Assembly (NCBI GenBank): GCA_964618215.1
Contig: CAZTZE010000049.1
Span: 1 to 24,063, forward strand
Length of the DNA: 24,063 nt
Reading direction: 5' to 3'
Origin: CG2-30-58-95 sp964618215
GTDB lineage: Bacteria > Chloroflexota > Anaerolineae > Anaerolineales > Villigracilaceae
The translations under genes and the position numbers were made by a program. Positions within the stretch are counted from its first letter, which is position 1. The number at the start of each line of letters is the position of its first letter. Under the pieces are notes generated by a model that saw only the letters and a list, made by a program, of their open reading frames with translations, had not been told where the DNA came from and made no database searches. Below are positions 15,733-22,414 of the stretch, one piece after another.

Positions 15733-16514
15733 TTCGACTTCACAACCCCTTTCTTGCTTGCGGGGAGTAAATTCCGCCAGTCTACTTTACCCATCAGGGC
15801 ATACTGTAAAATGCCAGCCAGGTTGCTGGCAATAAAGTAGATCGAAAGACCAGAGGCGAAGGTCAGCGCGAAGTAACCCAGCAAGAAGGGCATATACATG
15901 CCCATCATTTTACCCATCATCGCGCTTTGGTCGCCAGGGTTGGCCGGGGGCGGCATGGTCAGTTTGGTCTGGACGTAGGTTGTCAGCGCGACGATGATCG
16001 CCAGCAAGGGAAGCCCAAAATCGCCCAGGAAAGGCAGGAAGATGCGTTCCGGTTGGCCCAGGTTCATCCACAGAAAACGGCTGTTCAGCGGAAGCAGGGC
16101 CGTGGCGTCTAAGATCGGGTAGACACTGCGAGTAAGGGTGAGCAACTGCAATGGAGAAGCTGCCAGGGCAAGCGTAATGCTTTGATAGAGGCCAAAAATG
16201 ATCGGTATCTGGATGATGGTCGGCAGGCAGGAACTAAAGGGGCTGACGCCAAGCTCCTTGTAAAGCTTCATCTGCTCCTGGGCCAGTTTTTCCTTATCAC
16301 CCTTGTTTTTCTTTTGGATATCCTGCCATTTCTTGGATTTCTGCATTTCTTGCATTGCCTGGCTGCTCTTGATCTGCTGCGCCATGAGCGGATGAGTTAC
16401 CAGGCGGATCAAAAGGGTGAAGAGGATAATCGCCAAGCCGAAATTACCGCCGAAGATCTGATAGATCCAAAGCAGGACGTTCGTTAGAGGGGTGACAATC
16501 AGGGTATCCCACAT
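15729..16514 (-). CDS. yidC: Membrane protein insertase YidC/Oxa1/SpoIIIJ
   Basis: This 261-residue insertase of the short Gram-positive/Oxa1 type has no large periplasmic P1 domain. It has a first TM near the N-terminus (NFGLAIILFTLLIRLVTHPL), with the conserved hydrophilic-groove Arg in LLIRL. A charged cytoplasmic hairpin follows (KSKKWQDIQKKNKGDKEKL), then GVSPFSSCLPTIIQIPIIFGLY, two further TMs and a basic C-terminal tail (KKGVVKSK). It inserts membrane proteins with or without SecYEG. It starts 24 nt after the PQQ-repeat lipoprotein gene and is coupled to jag by a 4-nt overlap. Confidence 0.96.
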   Translation of the reverse strand: MWDTLIVTPLTNVLLWIYQIFGGNFGLAIILFTLLIRLVTHPLMAQQIKSSQAMQEMQKSKKWQDIQKKNKGDKEKLAQEQMKLYKELGVSPFSSCLPTIIQIPIIFGLYQSITLALAASPLQLLTLTRSVYPILDATALLPLNSRFLWMNLGQPERIFLPFLGDFGLPLLAIIVALTTYVQTKLTMPPPANPGDQSAMMGKMMGMYMPFLLGYFALTFASGLSIYFIASNLAGILQYALMGKVDWRNLLPASKKGVVKSK

Positions 16515-16538
16515 GTTATCTTTTCCGTTTCTTTATTA

Positions 16539-17600
16539 TTATTTGACCGGTGTGAAAGCCCACTTCTGGGTACCGGCCTGGTCCAAAGCAACCAGCAAGG
16601 ATTGGCCTTCGACTGACGCGACCAGGATCAGGTCCCCGCCCGCGACCGGCGGTCCGTATAACATACCGCCAATGGTTTGTGTCCAGACATTTTTGCCATG
16701 GGCATCCACAGCAAATAAATCGCCTGATTCAGTTCCAAAGACGAGGATGTCGCCAACGACCAGCGGAGCGCCCAGAATGGGACCGTTAGGTTGCAGACTC
16801 CAGTCTTTCACACCGGTGGAAGCGTTCAAAGCATAGATATTTCCCAGCGCGTCGCCGAAGTATAGGTCACCGGCTTTGAGCGCCCCCGTGGACCAGACAA
16901 GATTATCCGCGGCGAATTTCCAGCGCTGCCCGCCATTCGCGGTCTCCAGCGCGAAAGTATCGCCGCCAAAGGTGCTGACGTAAAGCAGCCCATTGCCGCC
17001 CAGGAGCGGCGGGTTGAGGATGGCGCCGTCCAACGACTTTTTCCAGATTATCTTACTGGCATGGGGCTCCAGGGCGTAAAGGGTGTGGTCAAGGGAGCCT
17101 AAATAAATCCGCTGGCCATCGGTTACCGGTGCGGACCAGAGAGCCTGACGGGCTTCGAACTTCCACTGCAACTGGCCTCTAAGGTTTAGCACGTAAAGGT
17201 TGTAATCCGCATTGGGCGCATAGATCAGGTCATTGGCGACCAGTACGCTGCCGATCCAGCGGTCACGCGCGGCCTCGAACTGCCAGTTGACCTGACCATT
17301 CTGCGGGTTCAGGCTGTAAAGGATATGGTCGTATCCGCCGACGATCAACTGACCATCTGGGGTCAGAACCGGCGCGGCAAAGAAAGATTTCTTGGCATCC
17401 GCTTTCTCCGGAAAGCGCCAGATTTCACTGCCGTCTTCCAGGCTCACTGCGTAAACATGAGCAGCCGAGGCAATATAAGCCGTCTTGCCATCCGTGACGA
17501 CGCCGGGCCAGGAGGAGGGCGTCAGGCCGGTGGCGCAGCCGCCCAGAAGCAAGCTGGAGACAAGCGAAACCAGGATAAGAACAAAGGTTTTTGTTTTCAT
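16539..17600 (-). CDS. PQQ/beta-propeller-repeat lipoprotein (BamB-like)
   Basis: This 353-residue exported lipoprotein has an N-terminal signal peptide with positive residues, a hydrophobic core and the lipobox LLGGC (lipidated Cys about 22). The rest is at least seven repeats of the PQQ-like type, each with patterns such as VYAVSLEDGSEIWRFP, LYSLNPQNGQVNWQFEA and LYALEPHASKIIWKK, predicting a beta-propeller. Similar folds occur in BamB and in quinoprotein-like proteins; no PQQ-binding or catalytic residues stand out, so a scaffold role is more likely. It sits 9 nt after yidD and 24 nt before yidC. The 9 nt before its ATG read CTTTCCTCC, the complement of a Shine-Dalgarno, so initiation may depend on translation of yidD. 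Confidence 0.88.
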   Translation of the reverse strand: MKTKTFVLILVSLVSSLLLGGCATGLTPSSWPGVVTDGKTAYIASAAHVYAVSLEDGSEIWRFPEKADAKKSFFAAPVLTPDGQLIVGGYDHILYSLNPQNGQVNWQFEAARDRWIGSVLVANDLIYAPNADYNLYVLNLRGQLQWKFEARQALWSAPVTDGQRIYLGSLDHTLYALEPHASKIIWKKSLDGAILNPPLLGGNGLLYVSTFGGDTFALETANGGQRWKFAADNLVWSTGALKAGDLYFGDALGNIYALNASTGVKDWSLQPNGPILGAPLVVGDILVFGTESGDLFAVDAHGKNVWTQTIGGMLYGPPVAGGDLILVASVEGQSLLVALDQAGTQKWAFTPVK

Positions 17601-17609
17601 GGAGGAAAG

Positions 17610-17912
17610 TCAATCTCCTGATGGAATGGGGTCGTAACCCCCGGGGTTGAACGGGTTACAGCGCAGGATGCGCCAGGCAGCCATAAGGCCACCCTTCAGT
17701 AGCCCGTGTTTATAAACTGCCTGATACCCGTAATGCGAACATGAGGGGTAAAAACGGCAAGTGTTGGCCGGTAAACCGCGCGAGATGGTCATCTGGTACA
17801 GGCGGATGAAAGCCAACAAGGCCAGACGCGGCCAGTTACGCGGCGAGCGCGGCAGGTCACGCAAGCGCGACTCGTTCGGGTAATCACGGGGCAGATAAGC
17901 TTCAATCGTCAT
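17610..17912 (-). CDS. yidD: Membrane protein insertion efficiency factor YidD
   Basis: This 100-residue protein has the family core LALLAFIRLYQMTISRGLPANTCRFYPSCSHYGYQAVYKHGLLKGGLMAAWRILRCNPFNPGGYDP, here spanning about residues 31-95, with the conserved Cys residues in CRFYPSCS and RCNP. The N-terminal 30 residues are an extra, basic and Arg-rich extension. YidD is a small membrane-associated factor that assists YidC. Its ATG overlaps the rnpA end by 11 nt. Confidence 0.95.
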   Translation of the reverse strand: MTIEAYLPRDYPNESRLRDLPRSPRNWPRLALLAFIRLYQMTISRGLPANTCRFYPSCSHYGYQAVYKHGLLKGGLMAAWRILRCNPFNPGGYDPIPSGD

Positions 17913-18252
17913 GAGTGGGGGACAAAAGTCCGGCGCGGTTCAAGAGTGCAGACAAGGCTTCCTGGGTTCGGTTCAAGTCGGCGAAGGGCAGTGGCTGACG
18001 TGCGATCAGCAATAAATCGAACCCGGGGAGGATCTTCATGACCATACTTTGCATCGCGGCCCTGAGCAGGCGCTTGGCCCGGTTACGGTGGACCGCATTC
18101 CCGACCCTCCGGCCGGCCGCCACACCGACTCGTATTCCCGGTGCGTCAGAGGCCAGGACAAACAAGACGAAGAGTGGGTGGGCATAAGACTTACCGGAAC
18201 GCCACACCCCCTGGAAGTCGGCCGCGCGGGTCAGGCGAAAGCGACGCTTCAC
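17902..18252 (-). CDS. rnpA: Ribonuclease P protein component
   Basis: From the GTG at 18252 this is a 116-residue RnpA that starts VKRRFRLTRAADFQGVWRSG. It contains VGVAAGRRVGNAVHRNRAKRLLR, the RNR signature helix that contacts RNase P RNA and the pre-tRNA leader. A GAGG lies 5 nt upstream of the GTG. An in-frame ATG 23 codons earlier (18321) would add a stretch with no family resemblance. It follows rpmH by 97 nt, as in most bacteria, and overlaps yidD. Confidence 0.95.
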   Translation of the reverse strand: MKRRFRLTRAADFQGVWRSGKSYAHPLFVLFVLASDAPGIRVGVAAGRRVGNAVHRNRAKRLLRAAMQSMVMKILPGFDLLLIARQPLPFADLNRTQEALSALLNRAGLLSPTHDD

Positions 18253-18349
18253 GCCTGCCTCGAGTACTCCCTGACTTGACCTGCGATCCTGAACGCCATC
18301 GAGAGGCCTTCGGCAGTGCATCCACTTTCACCGCACTGAGCGCCTGCGA

Positions 18350-18523
18350 TTACCACCGGACTCGCTTGACGTGGTTGTTGCTGCGGACTGCCAGCCTGGA
18401 GCGGCCTTTCAGCCGCCGGCGCTTGAGCACCTGGCGTCCATCTGCGCTGGACATGCGCTGACGAAAGCCATGCACGCGCACGCGCCGCCTGATTTTTGGT
18501 TGATAAGTACGTTTGGGTGACAT
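18350..18523 (-). CDS. rpmH: 50S ribosomal protein L34
   Basis: This 57-residue basic protein reads MSPKRTYQPKIRRRVRVHGF and continues RQRMSSADGRQVLKRRRLKG, matching the universal L34 core (KRTYQP, HGFRxRM, GRxVLKRRRxKGR). It is longer than the usual 44-46 residues, by two residues at the N-terminus and about ten at the C-terminus (SNNHVKRVRW). The start has AAGGA about 8 nt upstream. It heads the rpmH-rnpA-yidD-lipoprotein-yidC-jag operon. Confidence 0.97.
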   Translation of the reverse strand: MSPKRTYQPKIRRRVRVHGFRQRMSSADGRQVLKRRRLKGRSRLAVRSNNHVKRVRW

Positions 18524-18567
18524 TCAATTTCCTTATAAAGACAATTTACTGCTTCTTGCATAAATCA

Positions 18568-18656
18568 CCGAACTGGGAAATGCGTTTTTCACTGGTAAAA
18601 ACACAATTTTGGTTCGGCAATCAACGCAGTACCCTGTAAACACCAATCAGCAGGGT
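18568..18656 (-). promoter_or_regulatory. Structured 5' leader of the rpmH operon (candidate autoregulatory RNA)
   Basis: The leader from the promoter to rpmH is about 160 nt. On the minus strand it can form an ACCCTG/CAGGGT hairpin (18656-18631, 14-nt loop). It can also form a 6-bp outer helix (CCGAAC 18617-18612 with GTTCGG 18573-18568) enclosing an 8-bp hairpin (GTGTTTTT 18604-18597 with AAAAACGC 18589-18582, 7-nt loop). I recognise no named riboswitch. A ribosomal-protein leader is an inference from position. Confidence 0.4.
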
Positions 18657-18690
18657 TGCCCACTACCGGGGTTTTCAAGACTGGCACGGT

Positions 18691-18719
18691 ATTATACCGT
18701 AACGTATAGGATTGGTCAA
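18691..18719 (-). promoter_or_regulatory. Promoter of the rpmH-jag operon, palindrome over the -10
   Basis: TTGACC (18719-18714, 5 of 6) and TATAAT (18696-18691, 6 of 6) are separated by exactly 17 nt on the minus strand, the strongest promoter in the window. The -10 sits inside a perfect palindrome ACGGTAT-T-ATACCGT (+ strand 18687-18701), which could be an operator. The -35 overlaps the stop codon of the kinase remnant. Confidence 0.8.
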
Positions 18720-18796
18720 AGGCGGTTTTGTTCTTTTTTCGTCCCCTCAGGCTGCTCGTAGGGGATCAGCAGGAAGAAGGTGCTTCCCTGCCCCAA
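18716..18796 (-). pseudogene. C-terminal tail of a disrupted histidine kinase
   Basis: A minus-strand frame reads LGQGSTFFLLIPYEQPEG and then TKKEQNRL before TGA (18718-18716). LG(Q/K)GSTF followed by an alternating hydrophobic strand and Pro is the usual end of a HATPase_c domain. The frame begins exactly after the G of the attC R'' core (G^TTGGGG at 18797-18791), and nothing kinase-like precedes it. I infer that a cassette inserted into a kinase gene that once ended just upstream of rpmH. The remnant has only 26 codons, so the family call rests on a short motif. Confidence 0.55.
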
Positions 18797-18916
18797 CTAT
18801 CGGGTAAGCCGCCGCTGCTGGGCTGGCAAAATGCACTTGCAAACCCATGACTTGGCTGACGCGGCACGCGTACCCTACGCTGCGAAGCAGCGGTCGGCTT
18901 CATGCGCGGGTTGGGC
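18791..18916 (-). other. Integron attC recombination site
   Basis: Reading the minus strand: R' core GCCCAAC (18916-18910, fits RYYYAAC), 9-nt spacer, L' AAGCCGACCGCTGCT (18900-18886), a 66-nt terminal structure, L'' AGCAGCGGCGGCTT (18819-18806), 8-nt spacer, then R'' GTTGGGG (18797-18791, close to GTTRRRY). L' and L'' are complementary over 14 bp except for one unpaired base (A at 18894), the extrahelical base that distinguishes attC from ordinary inverted repeats. Total length is 126 bp, within the attC range. The methyltransferase gene ends inside R' and the spacer, as cassette genes often do. The last R'' base departs from consensus, as expected if the bases after the cut come from the insertion target. 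Confidence 0.8.
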
Positions 18917-19691
18917 GGCCCACCCGTTTGACAAAACGCATCACTAAAAAAAAGGGCACCTCGGCGAATACGGGTTCAAGTTCTTCGGGGTGTCGGGCTA
19001 ATTCGTCAACCGTTGCTGTCTCTTCACTCACTGTATCCAATTCAAGCCCCACCCTCTTAGCGAAATTAGTCAGCGTCTCCTTGGGCCAATAGTAATTGAC
19101 AATCGAGATCATTGACCCATCACGCCCCATGATTTGCCTCTTGAAACCTTCGCCAGGAACCAGACTCTCCTGATTCTGCCCTTCCTCCCAATCGGTCCAA
19201 CGGTATCTGGTTATTGCACTAAGGGTATGGGGGTGAGGTAACGAAATGACAAACAGTCCTCCCGGTTTCAGAATGCGTCCGGCCTCCCTAAATGTATTCT
19301 TGGCCATATCGGCTGAGGACAAATTGTTGATAGTTAGACTGCAAATAGCCGCATCATAAATGCCGGTTGCGAGAGGAAGTAGATCGGAAGAGGCAACACA
19401 TAGTAACGAAGGAGCACTCCCATATCCTAGTCTCTTCGCTTCCTGTACCATATTCTCAGAAATATCGACACCTGTCACACTGAGAGCGCTCGCTTGTATC
19501 TTTCTTATTAGATATCCATTTCCGCAACCGATATCGAGGATGCGTTTGCCGGTCAAGTTGCCTATCAGACCAAGCAGAGACCTGTCAGCGAAGAGCTGGG
19601 CATCCAACAGATGAGTATAGTTATCAGCTGCTTCTGCTTGCCACTGATGCTGCGCTTCTTGGTATCTCATTTTTTCTGGCCGTGCGATCAT
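18900..19691 (-). CDS. Class I SAM-dependent methyltransferase
   Basis: This 263-residue methyltransferase has motif I ILDIGCGNGYL (about 52-62), motif II VTGVDISENMV, post-motif ICSLTINNL and a motif with GRILKPGGLFVISLPHP. The C-terminal half (FKRQIMGRDGSMISIVNYYWPKETL) resembles small-molecule or ubiquinone/menaquinone-type methyltransferases of the Methyltransf_11/25 group; the substrate is unknown. The ATG at 19691 is preferred (GGAGG 5 nt upstream) over TTG (19739) or ATG (19727). Its last codons, GRPTRA and the TGA stop, lie inside the attC site. It follows pyrD by 44 nt. Codon use is less GC-rich than in the rpmH operon, consistent with acquisition as cassette cargo. Confidence 0.88.
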   Translation of the reverse strand: MIARPEKMRYQEAQHQWQAEAADNYTHLLDAQLFADRSLLGLIGNLTGKRILDIGCGNGYLIRKIQASALSVTGVDISENMVQEAKRLGYGSAPSLLCVASSDLLPLATGIYDAAICSLTINNLSSADMAKNTFREAGRILKPGGLFVISLPHPHTLSAITRYRWTDWEEGQNQESLVPGEGFKRQIMGRDGSMISIVNYYWPKETLTNFAKRVGLELDTVSEETATVDELARHPEELEPVFAEVPFFLVMRFVKRVGRPTRA

Positions 19692-19735
19692 TGTGCCCTC
19701 CGACAAGCTCAGTTTCAATACCGCCATGATGGTTC

Positions 19736-20821
19736 TCAATTGTGTGTGCGAAACGCAAACTCGCCTCGCTTGAGCGCGGCTACTATGCCGGAGTTTATGT
19801 GGCGTGCAATTGATGGCCCACGATAAACCATGCCACTGTATACCTGTACGAGGTCAGCACCCGCGCGCAACGCGGCCAGCGCATCATCCGAACTAAAGAT
19901 CCCTCCGACTCCGATTAGTAGAGGTTCATTGCCAAGCAATTCGCGTATGCGCGCGATGCACATGCGCGCGCGGGTGGCTAGTGGTTTGCCTGAGAGTCCG
20001 CCAGCCTCGACTTGTCGAGGTGAGTATAGACCGTCACGGTTGACAGTCGTATTCGTAGCGATTACTCCGTCAAAGTCAATGTCTCTTACAACGGTTGCAA
20101 TGTCGACCAATTCATTATCATACAGATCAGGTGAGATTTTGACGAAGAGTAGTAGGCGCTTTGCATTACTCTGCCCTTGAGATGACGAGTCGTGTGAAAC
20201 CAATGATCTTCGTGCCGCAATAGCACCTAGTAACTCTGTTAGTTTATCACGGGCCTGTAAGTCGCGTAGACCGGGCGTATTCGGGGAACTGACGTTGACG
20301 ACTAGGTAGTTGGCATGCTGTGCGAGGACGTCAAATGCCGTGAGGTAGTCATCAAGCGCCCGCTCGTTCGATGTATCTTTGTTTCTGCCGATATTAACTC
20401 CCAACGGCACGGGTACACGCAATCGAGCGAGCCGCTTGGCCGCCTCATGTGTACCGTTGTTGTTGAAGCCCATTCGGTTGATAATGCCATAGTCTTCCGG
20501 TAGGCGGAATATGCGTGGGCGGGGATTGCCGAGTTGTGGCAATGGCGTCAGCGTACCAACCTCGACAAATCCGAAGCCAAGGGCGGCAAAGCCATCAGGC
20601 ACGAGTGCATCCTTGTCAAACCCAGCGGCCAGCCCTACCGGGTTAGGGAAAGTTATGCCGCGTAGCGTTTGGGCTAACTTGGGATCGCTCATCGAGTAGA
20701 TCGCACGTAACGTGGTTTTCCCACCCGGAAGGGAAGATACAACGCGTAGCGTTCGTAGTGCAAGGTTGTGCGCGTTCTCGGCTTCGAGGTGAAAGAGGAG
20801 TGGACGGAGAATGCGGTACAT
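19736..20821 (-). CDS. pyrD: Dihydroorotate dehydrogenase (quinone), class 2
   Basis: This 361-residue enzyme oxidises dihydroorotate to orotate with quinone as acceptor in pyrimidine synthesis. The class 2 features are an N-terminal membrane-associating helix pair (MYRILRPLLFHLEAENAHNLAL), NPVGLAAGFDKD, VEVGTLTPLPQ, GFNNNG, the catalytic Ser region VNVSSPNTPGLRDLQ, VKISPDL, ATNTTV and the FMN-phosphate loop IGVGGIFSSDDA. A short Ser/Gln-rich insertion (about 207-220) lies in a surface region. The ATG at 20821 is preferred over TTG (20854); both have poor ribosome binding sites. It lies between an unknown gene (46 nt upstream) and the methyltransferase, inside the block that ends in attC, an odd place for a housekeeping gene; it may be a second copy. 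Confidence 0.93.
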   Translation of the reverse strand: MYRILRPLLFHLEAENAHNLALRTLRVVSSLPGGKTTLRAIYSMSDPKLAQTLRGITFPNPVGLAAGFDKDALVPDGFAALGFGFVEVGTLTPLPQLGNPRPRIFRLPEDYGIINRMGFNNNGTHEAAKRLARLRVPVPLGVNIGRNKDTSNERALDDYLTAFDVLAQHANYLVVNVSSPNTPGLRDLQARDKLTELLGAIAARRSLVSHDSSSQGQSNAKRLLLFVKISPDLYDNELVDIATVVRDIDFDGVIATNTTVNRDGLYSPRQVEAGGLSGKPLATRARMCIARIRELLGNEPLLIGVGGIFSSDDALAALRAGADLVQVYSGMVYRGPSIARHINSGIVAALKRGEFAFRTHN

Positions 20822-20867
20822 AAGGCTACCAGCCAAGTGCAGAACGTCTTCCAATTATCGCTGTAGT

Positions 20868-21515
20868 CTATTTGGGGTTCGCGAACAAGTGCTGGTAGTC
20901 CACGTATGGCGGCACATCTAACTCAAGAATATGATTGACTTGTTGAGTGGACTCGTTGCACACCAGCATGGGAACGACTCTCTGGATACCTTCGCGGCGG
21001 AAAATGTCAGTGGGAGATACACCCCGTTGGACCGCGGTAAGAAGAGTCGACACGTCACGGTCGCTCTCGCGCAAACACCGGACACATTGCACGATCAGAT
21101 CCAGGTGAACAGACATTGCGAATACTCCAATCCACTCGCCCATCGGCTGTCCGTGAGGCAAAGTCACGCCGTCACGGGCCACGATCAACTGGCCGAAGAC
21201 AATGTCAGGATTGTCAAGATCCTCCACAACGCCCGAAAGTATCGATGCTATATGTAATTCCTCCTCTGTTGTGCGTGTGTGCTGCCCGACAGAGAACAGG
21301 GTGAAGGGGCGTTGAACTAGCGCATAATGATTGATTGCGAATATTTTCATCAGAGATGCGATAGGCGTCTTTGCTGGATGCCAAAGCCGTTCGAGGTGAA
21401 TCCAGAAATGGCTAAGTTCATTACTAGAGAGCAAGAAATCACCAAACAGTGTCACTTCTTGGGCAGCCTTTTTGAGCATGCTCAAGTGTCGGAGTGCTTG
21501 ATCAAACCGAGCCAT
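20868..21515 (-). CDS. Protein of unknown function (partner of the two-TM protein)
   Basis: This protein of 215 residues starts at an ATG that shares one base with the stop of the upstream gene (TAATG) and has GGAGG about 6 nt before it. It is predicted soluble and alpha/beta, with no signal peptide, TM segment, P-loop or Cys-pair motif. Notable stretches are FWIHLERLWHPAKT, ALVQRPFTLFSVGQHTRT, DIVFGQLIVARDGVTLPHGQ and the C-terminal VPPYVDYQHLF. I recognise no family. The one-base overlap with the membrane-anchored upstream gene implies coupled translation and a shared function. Confidence 0.75.
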   Translation of the reverse strand: MARFDQALRHLSMLKKAAQEVTLFGDFLLSSNELSHFWIHLERLWHPAKTPIASLMKIFAINHYALVQRPFTLFSVGQHTRTTEEELHIASILSGVVEDLDNPDIVFGQLIVARDGVTLPHGQPMGEWIGVFAMSVHLDLIVQCVRCLRESDRDVSTLLTAVQRGVSPTDIFRREGIQRVVPMLVCNESTQQVNHILELDVPPYVDYQHLFANPK

Positions 21516-22414
21516 TAGTGTCCTCCGATCATTTGACTTCTTACATTTGGATCGATTTGCATTAAGTGTTTGGCGCAGACAAGGCATCGAATCCTATTGG
21601 GAGGAAGGCCCAAGGAAGTTGTTAGGTACTCAAGGTCTGGCCCGAGCAGCACGATCAAGAGTTCGATATGCTGTGCCCACTTCAAAGCGAACTCGCGAAG
21701 GTCAGGAGAAAAAATCCCCGCCACAACAATAAGGCGGGACCTGCCATCGTCAGGGGGAAGGGAATCAACGAGCCGGAGTTTCAATTGAATGGAGACGGTT
21801 TCTAGTGTCTCAACGGTGAATGCGGGGGCTTTGAAGTGATGTGGCTTTGTGAGTACCACTTCTTTGACACCTGCCAAGTAATGACGAACAACTATCTGGA
21901 TCAGGCGATCCATTAAGGCTCGATTTGCATTGAGAATCTCAAAATCGAGATCGAAATTCGTCCAGTACCCCGGCGGTTTATTGTCTAACTGCTGAACTGC
22001 TCCTCGCGAGTGTTTTTCGCTTGTTGCAAGTACTCCGGACTGTATCATTTCGCGAATAAGTTGTATTTCCAATTGCTCTTGCGTGTTGTAGATCGCGCTG
22101 GAGAGTATGTTTGGTAGTAGCTGTGTTGGCGCAGATGAGGGCTTCTGTATGAGCGTCATTATCTCGGCCTCGGAATTGGCAGGCCGTTTAGTCATCCGGC
22201 TGTATAGATAAGCTACAACGGCGACTACATAGACTGCCAGCAATGCCCAAATGACCTTCGTGAATACTTGATCAACTCGGGGTGTGGTGATCAGGCCTAT
22301 GATCAGAAGGATTCCAAAACCTAGAGCGAAGAGAAAGATTTGAACGTTGACCTTTTGAATCAGTGCAAGAAGCACATCCCACGCACTTGATGATTGTGGT
22401 TTTTGAGTACTCAT
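21515..22414 (-). CDS. Two-TM membrane protein with a cytoplasmic domain of unknown function
   Basis: This 299-residue protein has a short N-terminus, then two TM segments (about 24-44 VQIFLFALGFGILLIIGLIT and 52-71 VIWALLAVYVVAVVAYLYS), and about 225 cytoplasmic residues. The C-terminal part (RLIVVAGIFSPDLREFALKW then IELLIVLLGPDLEYL) vaguely recalls the C-terminal strands of Mrr-like restriction-endonuclease folds (GxFSxxAxxxA...LxxGxxL), but no D...(D/E)xK triad is evident, so this is only a structural hint. AAAAGGA lies about 8 nt before the ATG. It is the first gene of the block that ends in attC and is coupled to the next unknown gene. No promoter is obvious in the structured region upstream. 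Confidence 0.75.
   Translation of the reverse strand: MSTQKPQSSSAWDVLLALIQKVNVQIFLFALGFGILLIIGLITTPRVDQVFTKVIWALLAVYVVAVVAYLYSRMTKRPANSEAEIMTLIQKPSSAPTQLLPNILSSAIYNTQEQLEIQLIREMIQSGVLATSEKHSRGAVQQLDNKPPGYWTNFDLDFEILNANRALMDRLIQIVVRHYLAGVKEVVLTKPHHFKAPAFTVETLETVSIQLKLRLVDSLPPDDGRSRLIVVAGIFSPDLREFALKWAQHIELLIVLLGPDLEYLTTSLGLPPNRIRCLVCAKHLMQIDPNVRSQMIGGH

Noticed and set aside
18249..18527. A 92-codon minus-strand frame over rpmH
   Set aside because: It runs in a different frame from the unmistakable L34 sequence and into rnpA; no family signature.
18878..18892. CGCTGC-GAA-GCAGCG hairpin as terminator of the methyltransferase gene
   Set aside because: It has no U-tract and overlaps the L' arm of the attC site, which explains it better.
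18524..18900. Possible replication origin (DnaA boxes) upstream of rpmH
   Set aside because: No good TTATCCACA-type boxes or clustered 9-mers are seen, dnaA is not in the window, and the stretch is better explained by the rpmH leader, promoter, kinase remnant and attC.
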